Of a stretch of 64,000 nucleotides of DNA, positions 53,472 to 62,129 are shown one piece after another. Source of the DNA: Lacrimispora xylanolytica. GTDB taxonomy: Bacteria; Bacillota; Clostridia; Lachnospirales; Lachnospiraceae. The notes under the pieces are model-generated. The model saw only the letters and a program-made list of their open reading frames with translations, searched no databases and was not told where the DNA came from. Numbering within the stretch: the stretch's first letter is position 1; every line of letters starts with the position of its first letter. Made by a program: the position numbers and the translations under genes. The DNA lies in the NCBI RefSeq assembly GCF_026723765.1, contig NZ_CP113524.1, positions 977,001 to 1,041,000 on the forward strand, in the 5' to 3' direction.

Positions 53472-54626
53472 ATGGAAGTTTATTTTGATAATGCGGCGTC
53501 AACCAAAGTGCTGGAGCCGGTAAAAGACATCGTCCTTAAGGTTATGACAGAGGATTACGGAAATCCCTCTGCAAAGCATAGAAAAGGGATGATTGCAGAG
53601 CAGTATGTAAAAGAGGCGGCAGAAATTATAGCCGACACCTTAAAGGTTGCCCCAAAGGATATCTTATTTACCTCAGGTGGCTCTGAGTCCAACAATATGG
53701 CTCTTATTGGGACTGCCATGGCCAATAAGCGGTCTGGAAACCACATTATAAGCACAGGGATTGAACACCCTTCCGTATATAATCCTTTGGCATATTTAGA
53801 GGAACAGGGATTTACCGTTACTTATCTTTCTGTCGATGGCAATGGAAATATATCCTTAGAGGAGCTGGAACAGGCTATCCGTCCGGAGACTATATTGGTT
53901 TCTGTCATGTACGTGAACAATGAAATTGGTGCGGTAGCACCTGTGGAAGCCATATCAAAGGTAATCAAAAAGAAGAATCCAGCCATTCTTTTTCATGTGG
54001 ATGCCATACAGGCATATGGAAAGTTTGTTATCCGGCCGAAACGGCAGGGAATTGATTTATTGTCTGTTAGTTCCCATAAGATTCACGGACCAAAAGGAAT
54101 TGGTTTTTTATACATTGACCCAAGAGTTAAAATCCGTCCATTGATTTACGGAGGCGGTCAGCAAAGAGGGTTACGGGCAGGAACAGAGAATGTTCCTGGA
54201 GTAGCTGGATTTGGTGTGGCAGCCAAATTCATGTATACAGACCATGAGAAAAAGATGAGCGCCATGACTGAATTAAAGGATTATATGATAGAACGGCTTC
54301 AGGAAATTGATGGAGTTACTGTCAATAGTCAAAAAGGAAACTTATCATCCCCTCAGATCGTCAGTGCCAGCTTTCTTGGGATACGAAGCGAGGTTCTCCT
54401 TCATGCACTGGAAGATAAGGGGATTTATGTTTCCTCAGGATCTGCCTGCTCTTCCAATCATCCGGGAGTCAGCGGAACTCTGGTGGGAATCGGTGTGAAA
54501 AAAGAGCTTCTTGATTCCACCCTACGATTCAGCTTCGGAGTTTTTAGCACAAAGGATGAGGTTGATACCTGTATCGATACACTAAAAGAACTGCTTCCGA
54601 TTCTCAGACGCTACCAGAGAGGGTAA
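53472..54626 (+). CDS. cysteine desulfurase (NifS/IscS family)
   Basis: 384-residue PLP enzyme that takes sulfur from cysteine as persulfide. N-terminal YFDNAASTK, PLP lysine in SVSSHKIHGPKGIGFLYI, active-site cysteine in SSGSACSSNHPG. The downstream gene is thiI, the partner that receives sulfur for 4-thiouridine in tRNA, so this copy is probably the ThiI-dedicated desulfurase (NifZ-type), an inference from context. Confidence 0.94.
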   Translation: MEVYFDNAASTKVLEPVKDIVLKVMTEDYGNPSAKHRKGMIAEQYVKEAAEIIADTLKVAPKDILFTSGGSESNNMALIGTAMANKRSGNHIISTGIEHPSVYNPLAYLEEQGFTVTYLSVDGNGNISLEELEQAIRPETILVSVMYVNNEIGAVAPVEAISKVIKKKNPAILFHVDAIQAYGKFVIRPKRQGIDLLSVSSHKIHGPKGIGFLYIDPRVKIRPLIYGGGQQRGLRAGTENVPGVAGFGVAAKFMYTDHEKKMSAMTELKDYMIERLQEIDGVTVNSQKGNLSSPQIVSASFLGIRSEVLLHALEDKGIYVSSGSACSSNHPGVSGTLVGIGVKKELLDSTLRFSFGVFSTKDEVDTCIDTLKELLPILRRYQRG

Positions 54627-54663
54627 TGTCTTGCCATCACGAAGTTATAAGAAAGGACAACAG

Positions 54664-55842
54664 ATGCAATACAAATCATTTTTAATAAAATACGCAGAAA
54701 TTGGAGTAAAGGGAAAGAACCGTTACGTTTTTGAAGATGCCCTGGTAACCAACATCCGCCATTCCTTAAAGAGAGTGGATGGAGATTTTGAAGTTGCCAA
54801 GGAATCCGGCAGAATTTATGCCACAGCACAATCTGACTATGACTTTGACGAAGTAGTAGAAGCGTTAAAGTGTATTTTTGGAATCGCAGCGATCTGCCCT
54901 ATGGTTCAGGTAGAGGATTTAGGTTACGAGGACTTAAAAAAGCAGGTCATATCCTATGTTGATGAGTTTTACGAGGAGAAAAGCTTTACCTTTAAAGTCA
55001 ACACAAGAAGAGGAAATAAAAAGTATCCGGTCAATTCCGAGCAGATCAACCGGGATCTTGGAGAAGTGATATTACATACATTTCCAGAGACTAAGGTTGA
55101 TGTTCATAAGCCGGAAGTTATGCTTCATGTGGAAGTAAGAAATAAAATTAATATATATTCCCATATCATTCCAGGTCCAGGCGGTATGCCGGTTGGAACC
55201 AATGGGAAAGCCATGCTTCTCTTATCCGGCGGCATTGACAGCCCGGTAGCAGGCTATATGATTGCTAAGAGAGGCGTTAGAATTGATGCGGTATATTTCC
55301 ATGCGCCGCCATACACCAGTGACCGTGCAAAACAGAAGGTTGTGGATCTTGCAAAGCTTGTTTCCAGATATTCTGGAGCCATCCGCCTTCATATCGTAAA
55401 CTTTACGGATATCCAGCTCTATATCTATGAAAAATGTCCTCACGAGGAGCTTACCATCATCATGAGACGATACATGATGCGGATTGCAGAACGTCTGGCT
55501 GCAGAGAGCGGTGCTCAGGCACTGATTACAGGAGAGAGCATCGGACAGGTGGCTTCTCAGACCATGCAGTCCCTTGCAGCAACCGATGCATCAGCAACCA
55601 TTCCGGTATTCCGTCCGGTCATCGGCTTTGATAAACAGGAAATTGTTCATGTAGCAGAAAAAATCGGAACCTATGAAACTTCCGTCCTTCCTTTCGAAGA
55701 CTGCTGTACCATCTTTGTGGCAAAGCATCCCGTAACAAAGCCAGTTATAAAGCTGATTGAACGTTCTGAGGAAAATTTGGCAGAAAAGATTGATGAGCTG
55801 GTAGAAACGGCAATTAATACGGTTGAAAAAGTTTGGTGTTAA
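54664..55842 (+). CDS. thiI: tRNA 4-thiouridine synthase ThiI
   Basis: 392 residues. N-terminal ferredoxin-like and THUMP domains (LIKYAEIGVKGKNRY...), then the PP-loop pyrophosphatase ATP-binding motif LLLSGGIDSPVAGYM. No C-terminal rhodanese domain is present; the conserved cysteine DCCTIFVAKHP is present, as in Bacillus-type ThiI. ATG 54664 has AAAGGA six bases upstream. Translationally close to the desulfurase gene (37 bases). Confidence 0.96.
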   Translation: MQYKSFLIKYAEIGVKGKNRYVFEDALVTNIRHSLKRVDGDFEVAKESGRIYATAQSDYDFDEVVEALKCIFGIAAICPMVQVEDLGYEDLKKQVISYVDEFYEEKSFTFKVNTRRGNKKYPVNSEQINRDLGEVILHTFPETKVDVHKPEVMLHVEVRNKINIYSHIIPGPGGMPVGTNGKAMLLLSGGIDSPVAGYMIAKRGVRIDAVYFHAPPYTSDRAKQKVVDLAKLVSRYSGAIRLHIVNFTDIQLYIYEKCPHEELTIIMRRYMMRIAERLAAESGAQALITGESIGQVASQTMQSLAATDASATIPVFRPVIGFDKQEIVHVAEKIGTYETSVLPFEDCCTIFVAKHPVTKPVIKLIERSEENLAEKIDELVETAINTVEKVWC

Positions 55843-55855
55843 TAAAACAAGAAAG

Positions 55856-55903
55856 AGTCTGACTTGTCAGACTTTGGCGCTGACGCGCCGTCACTTTAGT
55901 GAC
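55856..55903. repeat. cluster of three adjacent perfect hairpins
   Basis: AGTCTGAC-TT-GTCAGACT (55856-55873), GGCGC-TGAC-GCGCC (55876-55889), GTCACT-TT-AGTGAC (55890-55903). The compact tandem of perfect palindromes with short loops right after thiI looks like an intergenic repeat element or RNA-processing region; only the first could be a weak terminator. Confidence 0.6.
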
Positions 55904-55984
55904 ATTTTCCTTTTAAGCGTCATGTGCATCCTTCACGGAGTGCTTTTTATTATATGGGGGAGTTCGTAGAACTTTCCTGTACAA

Positions 55985-56018
55985 TAAAAAAGGGGACCAG
56001 CAACAAAGGCCGGTCCCC
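55985..56018 (-). terminator. terminator of the HPr-like gene
   Basis: Read leftward, GGGGACC (56018-56012) pairs with GGTCCCC (55998-55992), followed by TTTTTT. Confidence 0.88.
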
Positions 56019-56037
56019 ATTTTCAAACTGATTTTTC

Positions 56038-56271
56038 TTATTCTACGATGTATGGAGCTAAAATGTTTAAGATTTCCTCGACATCGCTTTCGGAATGAAT
56101 GTTTAAATCGATTGGTTTGGATAAATCCAGACTGAAAATACCCATAATGGATTTCGCGTCGATAACGTATCTTCCAGATACAAGATCGAAGTCTGTGTCA
56201 AATTTTGTTAAATCATTTACGAAAGATTTTACTTTGTCGATAGAGTTTAATGATATACGAACTGTTTTCAT
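56038..56271 (-). CDS. HPr-family protein lacking the phospho-histidine (Crh-like)
   Basis: 77 residues with HPr length and fold pattern: the second half DLVSGRYVIDAKSIMGIFSLDLSKPIDLNI aligns with the Ser46 region of HPr (KSIMGVMSL) and retains the serine. The N-terminal active-site loop, where HPr has GLHARPA, reads SIDKVKSFVNDL and has no histidine, so it cannot accept phosphate from enzyme I. Likely a regulatory protein, as Crh in Bacillus. GGAGGT precedes the start on the minus strand. Confidence 0.8.
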   Translation of the reverse strand: MKTVRISLNSIDKVKSFVNDLTKFDTDFDLVSGRYVIDAKSIMGIFSLDLSKPIDLNIHSESDVEEILNILAPYIVE

Positions 56272-56418
56272 GGGAAAACCTCCTTTAGCGGCTCTTTATT
56301 ATAATTGGGGATCGTCCCCTTTTCCCTTACATACTACTGGCATATAATGTAAATGTCAATGGTAATTTTAGATGAAAAAAATCATTATAAACGGATAAAT
56401 TAGATAGGAGAAAATAAA

Positions 56419-57750
56419 ATGAGAAAGGCAGCCCTGCATAACCTTGGCTGTAAGGTTAATTCATACGAAACAGAGGCCATGCAGCAGCTTCTGGAGAATG
56501 CTGGATATGAGATCGTCCCCTTTACAGAAGAGGCTGATGTTTATATTATAAATACATGTTCTGTCACAAACATTGCAGACAAAAAATCAAGGCAGATGCT
56601 TCACCGGGCCAAGAACATGAACCCGGATTCCGTTGTCGTTGCAGCCGGATGTTATGTTCAGGCAGCCGGAGAAGAACTGAAAAAAGATGTAGCCGTGGAT
56701 CTGATTATCGGTAATAATAAAAAGACGGAACTTGTGTCCATTCTCGATGATTATTTTTCAGACCGGGAAGAGGCATTAGAGGAGACCGTCATCGATATCC
56801 GTGGGACAAGAGAATACGAAAGTCTCTCCATTGATAAAATCGCAGATCATACGAGAGCCTTTATTAAGATACAGGATGGATGCAACCAGTTTTGCAGCTA
56901 CTGCATTATCCCTTATACCAGAGGACAGGTTCGAAGCCGTAAGCCAGAAGAGGTCGTGGAAGAAATAAAGCGTCTGACTGCTACCGGTTTTAAAGAGGTG
57001 GTGCTCACTGGAATCCATTTAAGTTCTTATGGGAAAGACTTTCCGGTGGAAGAGAGAATCACTCTTTTGGATCTCATTATAAAGATTCATGAGGTGGAAG
57101 GGCTTAAGAGAATCCGGTTAGGTTCCCTGGAGCCAAGAATTGTAACAGAGGAATTTGCAAAGGAATTATCAAAGCTTTCCAAAATCTGTCCTCATTTCCA
57201 TTTATCCTTACAAAGCGGCTGTGATGCCACCTTAAAGCGCATGAACCGCCATTATTCTGCAAAAGAGTTTTATCACTGCTGTGATATTTTAAGAGAGGCG
57301 TTTCCTAATCCAGCCATTACCACCGATGTGATCGTGGGCTTTCCAGGAGAGACGGAAGAAGAATTTGCCATTACAAGAGAATACTTGGAAAAAGTTCGTT
57401 TTTATGAAATGCATGTATTTAAATATTCAAAGAGAAACGGCACAAAGGCAGCCGATATGCCGGATCAGGTACCGGAACAGGTGAAGTCAGTAAGAAGCAA
57501 TGAGCTTTTGACATTGGAAAAGAAGATGTCTCATGACTACCGGAAATCCTACCTTGGCAGCACCACAGAGGTTCTTATGGAAGAAGCCTATGAGTGGAAT
57601 GGGACAAGATACATGATCGGTCACACCAGAGAATACGTGAAGGCAGCAGTGCCTTTTGAAGAGGGCTTAAAGGGAGCATTGCTTACCGGAACCCTTACCG
57701 AAATGCTCAATGATGAGGTGTTATTATTAAACCTTAACGGACAAAATTAA
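56419..57750 (+). CDS. mtaB: tRNA N6-threonylcarbamoyladenosine methylthiotransferase
   Basis: 443 residues, radical SAM methylthiotransferase converting t6A37 to ms2t6A37. UPF0004 domain with LGCKVN, NTCSVT and AAGCYVQ cysteines, radical SAM CNQFCSYC, and a C-terminal TRAM domain. GATAGGAG precedes the ATG. In Bacillus the neighbour of rsmE (yqeU-yqeV). Confidence 0.96.
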   Translation: MRKAALHNLGCKVNSYETEAMQQLLENAGYEIVPFTEEADVYIINTCSVTNIADKKSRQMLHRAKNMNPDSVVVAAGCYVQAAGEELKKDVAVDLIIGNNKKTELVSILDDYFSDREEALEETVIDIRGTREYESLSIDKIADHTRAFIKIQDGCNQFCSYCIIPYTRGQVRSRKPEEVVEEIKRLTATGFKEVVLTGIHLSSYGKDFPVEERITLLDLIIKIHEVEGLKRIRLGSLEPRIVTEEFAKELSKLSKICPHFHLSLQSGCDATLKRMNRHYSAKEFYHCCDILREAFPNPAITTDVIVGFPGETEEEFAITREYLEKVRFYEMHVFKYSKRNGTKAADMPDQVPEQVKSVRSNELLTLEKKMSHDYRKSYLGSTTEVLMEEAYEWNGTRYMIGHTREYVKAAVPFEEGLKGALLTGTLTEMLNDEVLLLNLNGQN

Positions 57751-57817
57751 TTTAAGTCTTGCCGAAATTATGATTATGGTTTAGAATATAGGAGAACAGT
57801 TAAAGGACGTGAGAAAC

Positions 57818-58078
57818 ATGGGCGATATTCATAACACACAATTTTTCAAAGCGGTGCAGGAAAATAAAATGGACGTAAGCCAGGTACTGGAACAAGTTTA
57901 TATTGCCCTCACAGAGAAGGGCTATAATCCGGTCAACCAGATCGTGGGCTATATTATGTCAGGAGATCCTACTTATATTACCAGCCATAAGAACGCCAGA
58001 AGTCTGATCATGAAAGTAGAACGTGATGAGATTCTGGAAGAATTGATGCGGGTATATATTGATACGATGTTAAAGTAA
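57818..58078 (+). CDS. IreB-family regulatory phosphoprotein (DUF965)
   Basis: 86 residues from ATG 57818 (MGDIHNTQFFKAVQENKMDV); the upstream in-frame GTG at 57809 overlaps the AAAGGA ribosome site and is rejected. Core GYNPVNQIVGYIMSGDPTYITSHKNAR is diagnostic. IreB is a substrate of the PASTA kinase IreK in Enterococcus and linked to cephalosporin tolerance; the Thr sites of that protein cannot be confirmed here. Neighbour of ruvX as in other Firmicutes. Confidence 0.92.
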   Translation: MGDIHNTQFFKAVQENKMDVSQVLEQVYIALTEKGYNPVNQIVGYIMSGDPTYITSHKNARSLIMKVERDEILEELMRVYIDTMLK

Positions 58079-58102
58079 CGACGTGGATAATCTTAAGTCT
58101 AG

Positions 58103-58146
58103 CTGTCAGATGAAGTGAATGGGCGGAGTCTGGCAGTTTGTTTTTA
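58103..58146 (+). terminator. terminator after ireB
   Basis: CTGTCAGA pairs with TCTGGCAG (one G-U) across an 18-base loop, followed by TTTGTTTTT. Confidence 0.75.
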
Positions 58147-58205
58147 TACAGTTGGCTGCGGACCAGCTTTGTTTTGTTGCATAAATTTGACGTGGAGAAT
58201 AAAAT

Positions 58206-58640
58206 ATGAGAATCATGGGACTGGATTTTGGTTCTAAAACTGTAGGAGTTGCAGTTTCTGACCTGCTGGGTATAACTGCTCAGGGCGTGGAGACAATTAC
58301 CAGAGAAGACGAAAACAAATTACGAAAAACCTGTGCCCGGATCGAGGAACTGATTCGGGAATTTGAGATTGAAACCATAGTTTTGGGTTATCCTAAGAAT
58401 ATGAACAATACTATCGGTGACCGTGCTTTAAAAACAGAAGAATTTATGGAAATGTTAAAAAGACGGACCGGGCTTCCTGTCATCCTGTGGGATGAAAGAA
58501 TGACTACCCTGGCATCGGAGCGCATCTTAATGGAAAGCGGCGTAAGACGGGAGAATAGAAAGGCTGTTATCGATAAGGTGGCAGCAGGACTGATTTTGCA
58601 AGGTTATCTGGATAGCTTAACAACAGGAGATAAAGAATGA
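58206..58640 (+). CDS. ruvX: Holliday junction resolvase-like YqgF/RuvX
   Basis: 144 residues, RNase H-like fold. N-terminal [19 protein letters not shown] with the catalytic aspartate, [14 protein letters not shown] and [17 protein letters not shown]. Implicated in 16S rRNA 5' maturation and possibly recombination. Overlaps the next ORF by four bases (ATGA). Confidence 0.94.
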   Translation: MRIMGLDFGSKTVGVAVSDLLGITAQGVETITREDENKLRKTCARIEELIREFEIETIVLGYPKNMNNTIGDRALKTEEFMEMLKRRTGLPVILWDERMTTLASERILMESGVRRENRKAVIDKVAAGLILQGYLDSLTTGDKE

Positions 58641-58918
58641 ACAACGAAGAAAAGAAAATTACCCTGACTACTGAGGAAGGGGATCGTGTGGATTTTTACG
58701 TTCTGGAAGAGACCAGAATCAATAGCATGAATTATCTGTTAGTTACCGATGCGGCAGATGAGGATGAAGAAGGTGAATGTTACATCTTAAAAGATTTATC
58801 AAAGCAGGATGAATCCGAGGCTTTGTATGAGTTTGTGGAAGATGATAACGAGATAGATTATTTATTTAAAATATTTTCCGAACTGCTTGACGGAGCGGAT
58901 GTAGATATCGAAAAATAA
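58637..58918 (+). CDS. DUF1292-family protein
   Basis: 93 residues, acidic. [35 protein letters not shown] and [28 protein letters not shown] are family-typical. Cotranscribed with ruvX. Function unknown; a conserved small cytosolic protein (YrzB in Bacillus). Confidence 0.9.
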   Translation: MNNEEKKITLTTEEGDRVDFYVLEETRINSMNYLLVTDAADEDEEGECYILKDLSKQDESEALYEFVEDDNEIDYLFKIFSELLDGADVDIEK

Positions 58919-58935
58919 TGGTGAGCATTGGATAG

Positions 58936-59340
58936 GCTTTGTACGAAGCGTATGCTGGTACGAAAGCTCTTGACTGGCACCCCGGATAACAACTGGCGGC
59001 AGAGGTGATCTGTGATCAGGCCAGACAGAAGTGTCCGGAGACAGGGCTTGTCACGACCTTTTGGACGTTGCAGGAGCAGGTGGATGAAGCAATCATTGAC
59101 AAGGAATGCTATAACGACTTAGGTGCCCGCTGAAAGCTGGGGGCTTTGGTCGTGAGTCCTGAATCATCATTTAAAGATATGAAACCGGTGCGGAAACGTA
59201 TTTTCTTAAAAAGCATACCAAATACACAGAAGCAGACTCTTTTTGAAATGCCCGGGATTTATGGCTCATCAGGAAGTAAGGCTCTGTCAGTATTTCAGGG
59301 AATGCAGGGAAAAGTGAAAAAAGAACAGAACGGAAAATGA
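58936..59340 (+). pseudogene. decayed open frame between DUF1292 gene and rnjA
   Basis: Frame 1 is open except for TAA at 58987 and TGA at 59131, with fragments ALYEAYAGTKALDWHPG, QLAAEVICDQARQKCPETGL..., and from about 59146 SPESSFKDMKPVRKRIFL... ending in TGA at 59338. No family recognised. Relatives often have a Fur-type gene here; none is visible. Confidence 0.35.
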
Positions 59341-59358
59341 TAAAATGGAGGTAAAAGA

Positions 59359-61026
59359 TTGAAAAAACAAGACAGCAATGCGAAAGTTAAAATTATTCCC
59401 TTAGGCGGATTGGAACAGATCGGTATGAATATCACTGCGTTCGAATTCGAAGACAGCATCATAGTGGTAGACTGCGGTCTGGCATTCCCTACCGATGACA
59501 TGCTGGGAATCGACCTGGTTATTCCAGATGTTTCTTATTTGAAACAAAATATTGAAAAGGTGAAGGGCTTTGTCATTACCCATGGTCATGAGGACCATAT
59601 TGGTGCCCTTCCTTATATTTTAAAAGAGATCAATGTGCCGGTTTACGGAACAAAGCTTACCATCGGCCTCATTGACAACAAATTAAAAGAACATAATCTT
59701 TTAAAGAATACAAAGAGAAAAGTAATCAAGCACGGACAGTCCATTAACCTTGGCTGCTTCCGTATCGAATTTATTAAAACGAACCACAGCATCGCCGATG
59801 CTTCTGCTCTTGCCATTTTCTCACCGGCAGGAGTCATTATTCACACAGGTGACTTTAAGATAGACTATACTCCTGTATTTGGAGAGATAGCAGATCTGGA
59901 ACGTTTTGCAGAGCTTGGCAAAAAAGGAGTGCTTGCACTTTTATGTGACAGTACCAATGCAGTAAGGCCTGGATTTACACCATCAGAGAAGACCGTAGGC
60001 AAAGCCTTTGATAATATATTTGCAGATCATAAGAATAACAGAATCATCGTAGCCACCTTTGCATCAAACGTAGACCGTGTGCAGCAGGTCATCAACTCCG
60101 CTGCCAAATACGGACGTAAGGTAGTTGTCGAGGGACGAAGCATGGTCAATGTAATCGGCACTGCAAGCGAGCTCGGCTACATCAGTATTCCGGAAGGAAC
60201 TTTAATTGATATCGATCAGTTAAAGAATTATCCTGACGAACAGACCGTGTTAATTACTACAGGAAGCCAGGGAGAATCCATGGCAGCTCTTTCCCGTATG
60301 GCAAGCAGCACCCATAAAAAGGTTTCCATTAAGCCTAACGATGTCATCATCTTAAGCTCCAACCCGATTCCAGGCAATGAAAAGGCAGTTTCCAAAGTAA
60401 TCAATGAACTGTCCATGAAGGGTGCTGAAGTAATCTGTGAAGATACTCATGTATCCGGTCATGCTTGTCAGGAAGAAATTAAGCTGATGTATGCTCTCAT
60501 TCGTCCGAAATATTCCATTCCGGTTCATGGTGAGTACCGTCACCTTATGGCACAGAAGAGTCTGGTTCAGGCAATGGGAATGCCAAAAGAAAACATTATC
60601 ATCATGTCCTCTGGCGATGTAGTGGAAGTAGGCCAGGAATCCTGTAAGATCGTAGATCACGTACAGTCCGGGGCTATCTTAGTAGATGGTCTTGGAGTTG
60701 GTGATGTTGGAAATATCGTATTACGAGACAGACAGAACCTTGCTCAAAATGGTATCATTGTAGTCGTTCTTACCCTGGAGAAGTTCTCAAATCAGTTACT
60801 GGCAGGACCGGACATCGTATCCCGTGGTTTTGTATATGTAAGGGAATCCGAGGACCTGATGGAAGAGGCAAGAAGAATTGTAAGCGATGCCGTTCAGGAT
60901 TGTCTGGACCGTAAAATTAATGACTGGGGTAAAATCAAGAACATTATCAGGGACAGCTTAAGTGACTTCCTCTGGAAGAGAATGAAACGTAACCCTATGA
61001 TTCTTCCAATCATTATGGAAGTATAG
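59359..61026 (+). CDS. rnjA: ribonuclease J
   Basis: 555 residues, TTG start with GGAGGT six bases upstream. Metallo-beta-lactamase / beta-CASP RNase with the metal motif HGHEDHIG, IHTGDFKID, and the C-terminal domain (VRESEDLMEEARRIVSDAVQD...). 5'-3' exonuclease and endonuclease in mRNA turnover and rRNA maturation. Only one copy in the window. Confidence 0.95.
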   Translation: MKKQDSNAKVKIIPLGGLEQIGMNITAFEFEDSIIVVDCGLAFPTDDMLGIDLVIPDVSYLKQNIEKVKGFVITHGHEDHIGALPYILKEINVPVYGTKLTIGLIDNKLKEHNLLKNTKRKVIKHGQSINLGCFRIEFIKTNHSIADASALAIFSPAGVIIHTGDFKIDYTPVFGEIADLERFAELGKKGVLALLCDSTNAVRPGFTPSEKTVGKAFDNIFADHKNNRIIVATFASNVDRVQQVINSAAKYGRKVVVEGRSMVNVIGTASELGYISIPEGTLIDIDQLKNYPDEQTVLITTGSQGESMAALSRMASSTHKKVSIKPNDVIILSSNPIPGNEKAVSKVINELSMKGAEVICEDTHVSGHACQEEIKLMYALIRPKYSIPVHGEYRHLMAQKSLVQAMGMPKENIIIMSSGDVVEVGQESCKIVDHVQSGAILVDGLGVGDVGNIVLRDRQNLAQNGIIVVVLTLEKFSNQLLAGPDIVSRGFVYVRESEDLMEEARRIVSDAVQDCLDRKINDWGKIKNIIRDSLSDFLWKRMKRNPMILPIIMEV

Positions 61027-61075
61027 CAGAAAGCTGAAAATAACCGTACCTTTAACAAGAGAGGAATGGAAATTT

Positions 61076-61480
61076 ATGAGCCGAACAACCAAGGAAATCA
61101 ATAAAGTAACGGGAGCGGTCATTGCCATATCCATAAGGCTTATCCTTCTTGCCCTTATTGTACTCCTTCTTTATGAAGGGGTTACAAAGGGCTATGAGTT
61201 CGGCCATGATATTTTCTATGCGTCAGCCATGGAGGCAGAGCCTGGACAGGATAAGGAAATCAAGGTGGAAAAGGGAACCTCCATTGCCGGCGTGGCTAAG
61301 CGTCTAAAGGAGAAAGGCCTGATTGCCAATGAGTATTCTTTCATCATACAGGCTAAATTTTTTAAATATCAGGCGAATCCGGGAAGCTATACCTTAAATA
61401 CTTCCATGACCTCCAGGGATATCCTTCAGATGATGAATGAGAATACAGAGGAAAAGGAAAGTAAAGATGATAGTAAATGA
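61076..61480 (+). CDS. short MltG/YceG-like membrane protein without catalytic domain
   Basis: 134 residues: a short cytoplasmic start, one membrane span (about residues 15-38), then a LysM-like/YceG N-terminal subdomain (IKVEKGTSIAGVAKRLKEKGLIANEYSFIIQAKFFKYQANPGSYTLNTSM). Full MltG has ~330 residues with a catalytic glutamate domain; that part is absent and the protein ends in a charged tail. GAGAGGAATGG precedes the ATG. Possibly a regulatory partner of peptidoglycan synthesis. Confidence 0.75.
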   Translation: MSRTTKEINKVTGAVIAISIRLILLALIVLLLYEGVTKGYEFGHDIFYASAMEAEPGQDKEIKVEKGTSIAGVAKRLKEKGLIANEYSFIIQAKFFKYQANPGSYTLNTSMTSRDILQMMNENTEEKESKDDSK

Positions 61481-62108
61481 CCGAATTACAGATTATATTA
61501 AATCTCTGGAGCCGGATGAGAGCCCTCTCATCTATGAGATTGGAAATAAGGCAAGAGAGAACGGAGTTCCTGTCATCAGGGAAGAGACGGCTGCCTTTTT
61601 AAAGACCATGACAGCAGCCATGAATCCAAAAGCCATTTTAGAAGTGGGAACAGCCGTGGGCTACTCCACCCTTTTGATGGCGGAGGTAATGGCACCTGAT
61701 TGTCAGATTACTACCATAGAAAAATATGAAAAAAGGATTCCGGTAGCCAGGCAGAATTTTGAAGAAGCAGGAAAGACAGAATGCATCACCCTGTTAGAGG
61801 GAGATGCCGGGGAATTATTAAAGGGGCTGACTGGCCCCTTTGACCTTGTCTTCATGGATGCGGCAAAAGGACAGTATCTGGCCTGGCTTCCGGAAATTTT
61901 AAGAGTGATGAGGGTTGGCGGAATGCTGATATCGGATAATGTTCTCCAGGATGGAGATATCATTGAATCCAGATATGCAGTCGAGAGGCGAAACCGCACC
62001 ATTCACGCAAGGATGCGGGAGTATCTTTACGAATTAAAACATTCTGACCATCTGGTCACCACCATTGTACCGATTGGTGACGGTATGACCGTCAGCATTC
62101 GAAGATAA
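61467..62108 (+). CDS. trmR: tRNA 5-hydroxyuridine methyltransferase-like O-methyltransferase
   Basis: 213 residues, class I SAM methyltransferase of the COMT/YrrM type: EVGTAVGYSTLLMAEVM, LVFMDAAKGQYL and LISDNVLQDG. ATG 61467 with AAGGAAAG upstream is chosen over an in-frame start at 61437 inside the previous gene. In Bacillus YrrM (TrmR) makes mo5U34 from ho5U34 and lies beside the U32 peptidase-type hydroxylase, as here. Confidence 0.85.
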   Translation: MIVNDRITDYIKSLEPDESPLIYEIGNKARENGVPVIREETAAFLKTMTAAMNPKAILEVGTAVGYSTLLMAEVMAPDCQITTIEKYEKRIPVARQNFEEAGKTECITLLEGDAGELLKGLTGPFDLVFMDAAKGQYLAWLPEILRVMRVGGMLISDNVLQDGDIIESRYAVERRNRTIHARMREYLYELKHSDHLVTTIVPIGDGMTVSIRR

Positions 62109-62129
62109 AGAACCAAAGAGAGGAGCTTC

